This document shows positions 6,335 to 8,713 of a DNA stretch of 8,713 bases, one piece after another. The stretch is from JANPEF01 sp046596055 (GTDB taxonomy: Bacteria; Eisenbacteria; RBG-16-71-46; DASYSL01). Position 1 is the first letter of the stretch; each line of letters begins with the position of its first letter. The stretch spans positions 1-8,713 of the forward strand of contig JBKJNH010000296.1 in assembly GCA_046596055.1 (NCBI GenBank), in the 5' to 3' direction. Both the position numbers and the translations under genes were made by a program. Under the pieces are notes generated by a model. It saw only the letters and a list, made by a program, of their open reading frames with translations, searched no databases and was not told where the DNA came from.

Positions 6335-8158
6335 ATGGGGATGAGACGTCGGTGGTCCGGGAGCGCCCTGGCGCTCCTTGCAGTCGGTCTCGGCCTTCTC
6401 GTTGGCTCCGGCTGCGGGCGGAAGGAAAGCGCCCGACCCTCGTTCATCGACCCCAATCCCATCCCCGCCGGTGCGAACAAGCGCACCATCGAGGGCCGAC
6501 ATGGCGGCCGCTTCGTGTTCGTCACCATCGGTGACCCGAAGACGTTCAACCCGCCGCTGGCCAACGAGGTTTCCTCGACCGACATCATCAACGGGCCCAT
6601 GTTCGTCGGCCTGACCATGTACAACAACGCCGATCAGCGCACGGAGCCCGGCCTCGCCGAGTCGTGGGAGAAGAGCGAGGATGGGCTCACCTACACGTTC
6701 CGCCTGTGCCCCGGCCTGCGCTGGTCCGACGGCGCCACGCTCGACGCCGACGACGTGGTCTTCACGTCGAAGGTCTCGCTCGATCCGGCCCTGCCGGGCG
6801 CGACGCGCGACATCTTCCAGAGCGGCGGCAAGGTCTGGGAGTTCGAAAAGGTCGACAGCCTGACGGTCCTCGTGAAGCTCGCCGCGCCGTTCGGGCCGCT
6901 GGTCGACGTCATCGGTTCCATGTACATCGTGCCCGAGCACCGGCTGGCCGCGTCGTACGCCGACGGCACGTTCGCCTCGATGTGGGGCACCGACACGGCG
7001 CCCGCCGACATCGTCACCAACGGACCGTTCCGCCTCAAGGAGTTCGTCCCGGGCGAGAAGTGCGTGCTCGAGCGCAACCCGCACTACTGGGAGGTCGACT
7101 CGAAGGGCCTGCGCCTGCCGTACCTCGACGAGTACGTGTTCCTCATCGTCAAGGACCTCAACACGATGGCGCTCAAGTTCCAGGCCGGCGAGACCGACCT
7201 GATCGATCCCATCGTGCTCGACCAGGTCCCGCTGTTCGAGGACGAGGCAAAAGCGTCCGGCTACCAGGTCGTCGACCTGGGCCTCGACCTGGCGACCGAC
7301 TTCCTGTGGTTGAACCAGAACCCGGGCAAGGATCCGACCGGCAAGCCCTACGTCGAGCCGTACAAGCTCGCGCTGTTCCGCGACGTCCGCTTCCGCCGCG
7401 CCGTTTCGCACGGCGTCAACCGCGAGGGGATCGTCAAGTCGGTCCTGCAAGGTCGTGGCGTCCCGCTGTACGAGCCCTACACGCGGACCAACAAGGCCTT
7501 CTGGAACCCGGACGTGCCGAAGTTCCCGTACGACCCGGAGAAGGCGAAAGCTCTCCTCGACGAGATGGGCCTGCGCGACAAGGACGGGGACGGCGTTCGC
7601 GAGACCCCGGCCGGGAAGCCCGTCGAGTTCACGCTGCACACGAACTCCGAGAACAACCTGCGCAAGAGCTTCGGCACCGTCATCAGCGAGGACCTGGGCA
7701 AGATCGGCATCCGCGTCAACTTCGTGCCGCTCGAGTTCAACACGCTGATCACGCGCCTGCGCGCCGATTACCGCTACGACGCCATCCTGCTCGGCCTCGC
7801 CAGCTCCACGCCCCCCGAGGCCGCGCTCTCCGGTAACGTCTACCGCTCGAGCGGAATCACGCACAACTGGAACCCGCGGCAGAAGACTCCGTCTACGCCG
7901 GCCGAGGCCGAGATGGACCGGTTGATGGACCAGCTCATCGCCGAGAGCGACATCGCGAAGCGCAAGGAGTACTTCGACCGGGTGCAGGAGATCATGGGGG
8001 AGGAGCAGTTCTCGATCTACATCGTGAACCGCAAGCTCTTCGTCGGCGTGCGTGACTACGTCCGCAACGCCCGGCCCTCGGTCATCCGCCAGCACGTGAC
8101 GTGGAACATCCAGGAGATCTGGGTCGACAAGCCGGACGCGAAGGTCGCGGCGCGCTGA
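6335..8158 (+). CDS. Family 5 ABC-transporter substrate-binding lipoprotein (oligopeptide/dipeptide type)
   Basis: 607 residues. It begins with MGMRRRW, a hydrophobic core (11-23) and a lipobox-like GSGC ending at Cys27, so it should be lipid-anchored outside the cytoplasmic membrane. The -3 residue is Gly instead of the usual Leu/Val, so lipidation is likely but not certain. SBP_bac_5 hallmarks are LAESWEKSEDGLTYTFRL (107-124) running into LRWSDGATLDADDVVFT (128-144), a central FRDVRFRRAVSHGVNREGI block, and the late SEDLGKIGIRVNFVPLEF block. Length is within or slightly above the normal family range. It would capture oligopeptides, dipeptides, nickel chelates or sugars; ligand cannot be read from the sequence. 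It is followed 39 bases later by a DppB/OppB-type permease gene, as in classical opp/dpp operons, and has its own promoter. Confidence 0.93.
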   Translation: MGMRRRWSGSALALLAVGLGLLVGSGCGRKESARPSFIDPNPIPAGANKRTIEGRHGGRFVFVTIGDPKTFNPPLANEVSSTDIINGPMFVGLTMYNNADQRTEPGLAESWEKSEDGLTYTFRLCPGLRWSDGATLDADDVVFTSKVSLDPALPGATRDIFQSGGKVWEFEKVDSLTVLVKLAAPFGPLVDVIGSMYIVPEHRLAASYADGTFASMWGTDTAPADIVTNGPFRLKEFVPGEKCVLERNPHYWEVDSKGLRLPYLDEYVFLIVKDLNTMALKFQAGETDLIDPIVLDQVPLFEDEAKASGYQVVDLGLDLATDFLWLNQNPGKDPTGKPYVEPYKLALFRDVRFRRAVSHGVNREGIVKSVLQGRGVPLYEPYTRTNKAFWNPDVPKFPYDPEKAKALLDEMGLRDKDGDGVRETPAGKPVEFTLHTNSENNLRKSFGTVISEDLGKIGIRVNFVPLEFNTLITRLRADYRYDAILLGLASSTPPEAALSGNVYRSSGITHNWNPRQKTPSTPAEAEMDRLMDQLIAESDIAKRKEYFDRVQEIMGEEQFSIYIVNRKLFVGVRDYVRNARPSVIRQHVTWNIQEIWVDKPDAKVAAR

Positions 8159-8168
8159 CGCCGCGACC
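8143..8168 (+). other. Perfect 10-bp hairpin spanning the lipoprotein stop codon
   Basis: Left arm GGTCGCGGCG (8143-8152) and right arm CGCCGCGACC (8159-8168) pair perfectly around a six-base loop CGCTGA that contains the TGA stop. No T-run follows, so it is not a canonical intrinsic terminator. Stable intercistronic hairpins after binding-protein genes often protect the upstream mRNA or reduce downstream expression, which would fit excess binding protein over permease. That role is inferred. Confidence 0.6.
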
Positions 8169-8197
8169 CCGCGCGATCCCGCTCGCCCCGCCCGCCC

Positions 8198-8713
8198 GTG
8201 CGCACTTACCTGTTGCGACGCATCGTCACGCTCGTCCCGCTGCTGCTCGGCGTGACGTTCCTGGCGTTCCTGCTCATCTATCTCGCGCCGGGCGACTTCC
8301 TGTCGCAGATGGCCGAGAACCCCATGATCTCCGCCGAGACGATCGAGCGCATGCGCTCCAACTTCGGCCTCGACCGCCCGTGGTACGTGCAATACGGGCT
8401 GTGGCTGAAGAACGTGTTCTTCCACCTCGACTTCGGCGAGTCGTTCGCGTTCCGCCAGCCGGTGTTCCAGGTCATCGCGCCACGCCTGGGCAACACGCTG
8501 ATCCTGGCACTCGCCGCCGCGGTCGTCGCCTGGGGCCTCGCCATCCCGCTGGGAATCCTCTCGGCGGTCAAGCAGTACCGCTGGCAGGACAAGGCCGCCT
8601 CGTTCTTCGCCTTCCTCGGTCTCTCGATCCCCGAGATCTTCTTCGCCCTGCTCATGATGTACATGGCCGCCAAGACCGGGTGGTTTCCCGTCGGCGGCAT
8701 GCGCTCGATCGAC
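8198..8713 (+). CDS. DppB/OppB-type ABC-transporter permease, N-terminal 172 residues (3' truncated by window edge)
   Basis: The frame is open to the window end. GTG 8198 begins MRTYLLRRIVTLVPLLLGVT, the standard start of family 5 inner-membrane permeases (first helix about 9-29, then the APGD turn). Next comes the extracytoplasmic stretch with FGLDRPWYVQYGLWLKN (56-72) and LDFGESF (77-83), then helices at about 98-121 and 134-157 in the BPD_transp_1 domain. The coupling EAA loop is beyond the edge. It would form the channel with a second permease (DppC/OppC type) expected downstream. No Shine-Dalgarno is visible before the GTG; the upstream bases are C-rich. It may depend on coupling or weak initiation after the hairpin at the end of the binding-protein gene. 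Confidence 0.9.
   Translation, partial: MRTYLLRRIVTLVPLLLGVTFLAFLLIYLAPGDFLSQMAENPMISAETIERMRSNFGLDRPWYVQYGLWLKNVFFHLDFGESFAFRQPVFQVIAPRLGNTLILALAAAVVAWGLAIPLGILSAVKQYRWQDKAASFFAFLGLSIPEIFFALLMMYMAAKTGWFPVGGMRSID

Noticed and set aside
6116..8425. A 769-codon open frame on the minus strand opposite the transporter genes
   Set aside because: Composition is Arg/Asp/Glu/His/Val-rich without recognisable motifs, it has no plausible ribosome-binding site, and it lies opposite clearly coding family 5 transporter genes. It is the expected product of high GC at third codon positions.
1..8713. tRNA, rRNA, CRISPR, insertion sequence or phage elements
   Set aside because: No direct repeat arrays, terminal inverted repeats, transposase motifs or tRNA-like cloverleaf sequences were seen. 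Almost the whole window is accounted for by genes of uniform composition.

Overview
The window is GC-rich bacterial DNA. All nine genes lie on the + strand and are packed almost end to end. GC-biased codon use leaves long empty open frames on the other strand and in other frames. The lineage cannot be fixed from the sequence. From memory, the pairing of a GlmL/MutL-like protein with a DUF6754-type membrane protein fits uncultured or less-studied phyla such as Chloroflexota or Candidatus Eisenbacteria. That is inference, not a database result.

Region 1 (2-1977) holds the 3' part of a GlmL/MutL-family actin-fold ATPase gene, followed 11 bases later by a gene for an uncharacterised soluble protein with barrel-sandwich-like and KOW-like stretches. 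Region 2 (about 2001-6276) starts with a near-consensus sigma-70-type promoter. It then runs as a tight operon: a secreted or membrane-anchored FN3 + DUF6754-like protein, a six-TM protein, a membrane-anchored alpha/beta protein, a second six-TM protein, and a lipoate ligase/octanoyltransferase-family enzyme. Junctions are 18 nt, 1 nt, a GTGA overlap and a CTGA overlap, so translation is probably coupled. Region 3 (6251-8713) starts with a second, stronger promoter lying inside the 3' end of the lipoate-enzyme gene. It drives a family 5 (oligopeptide/dipeptide/nickel type) ABC-transporter lipoprotein and the first 172 codons of its DppB/OppB-type permease. A perfect 10-bp hairpin with the stop codon in its loop separates the two.

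The transporter and the lipoate enzyme are familiar families. The unusual part is 2-5473: a GlmL-like ATPase with no mutase gene in view, next to an uncharacterised four-protein membrane set. In that set, single-pass alpha/beta proteins alternate with polytopic proteins, as though a two-gene unit had been duplicated. This is the best candidate for an undescribed system in the window, but its function cannot be read from the sequence.
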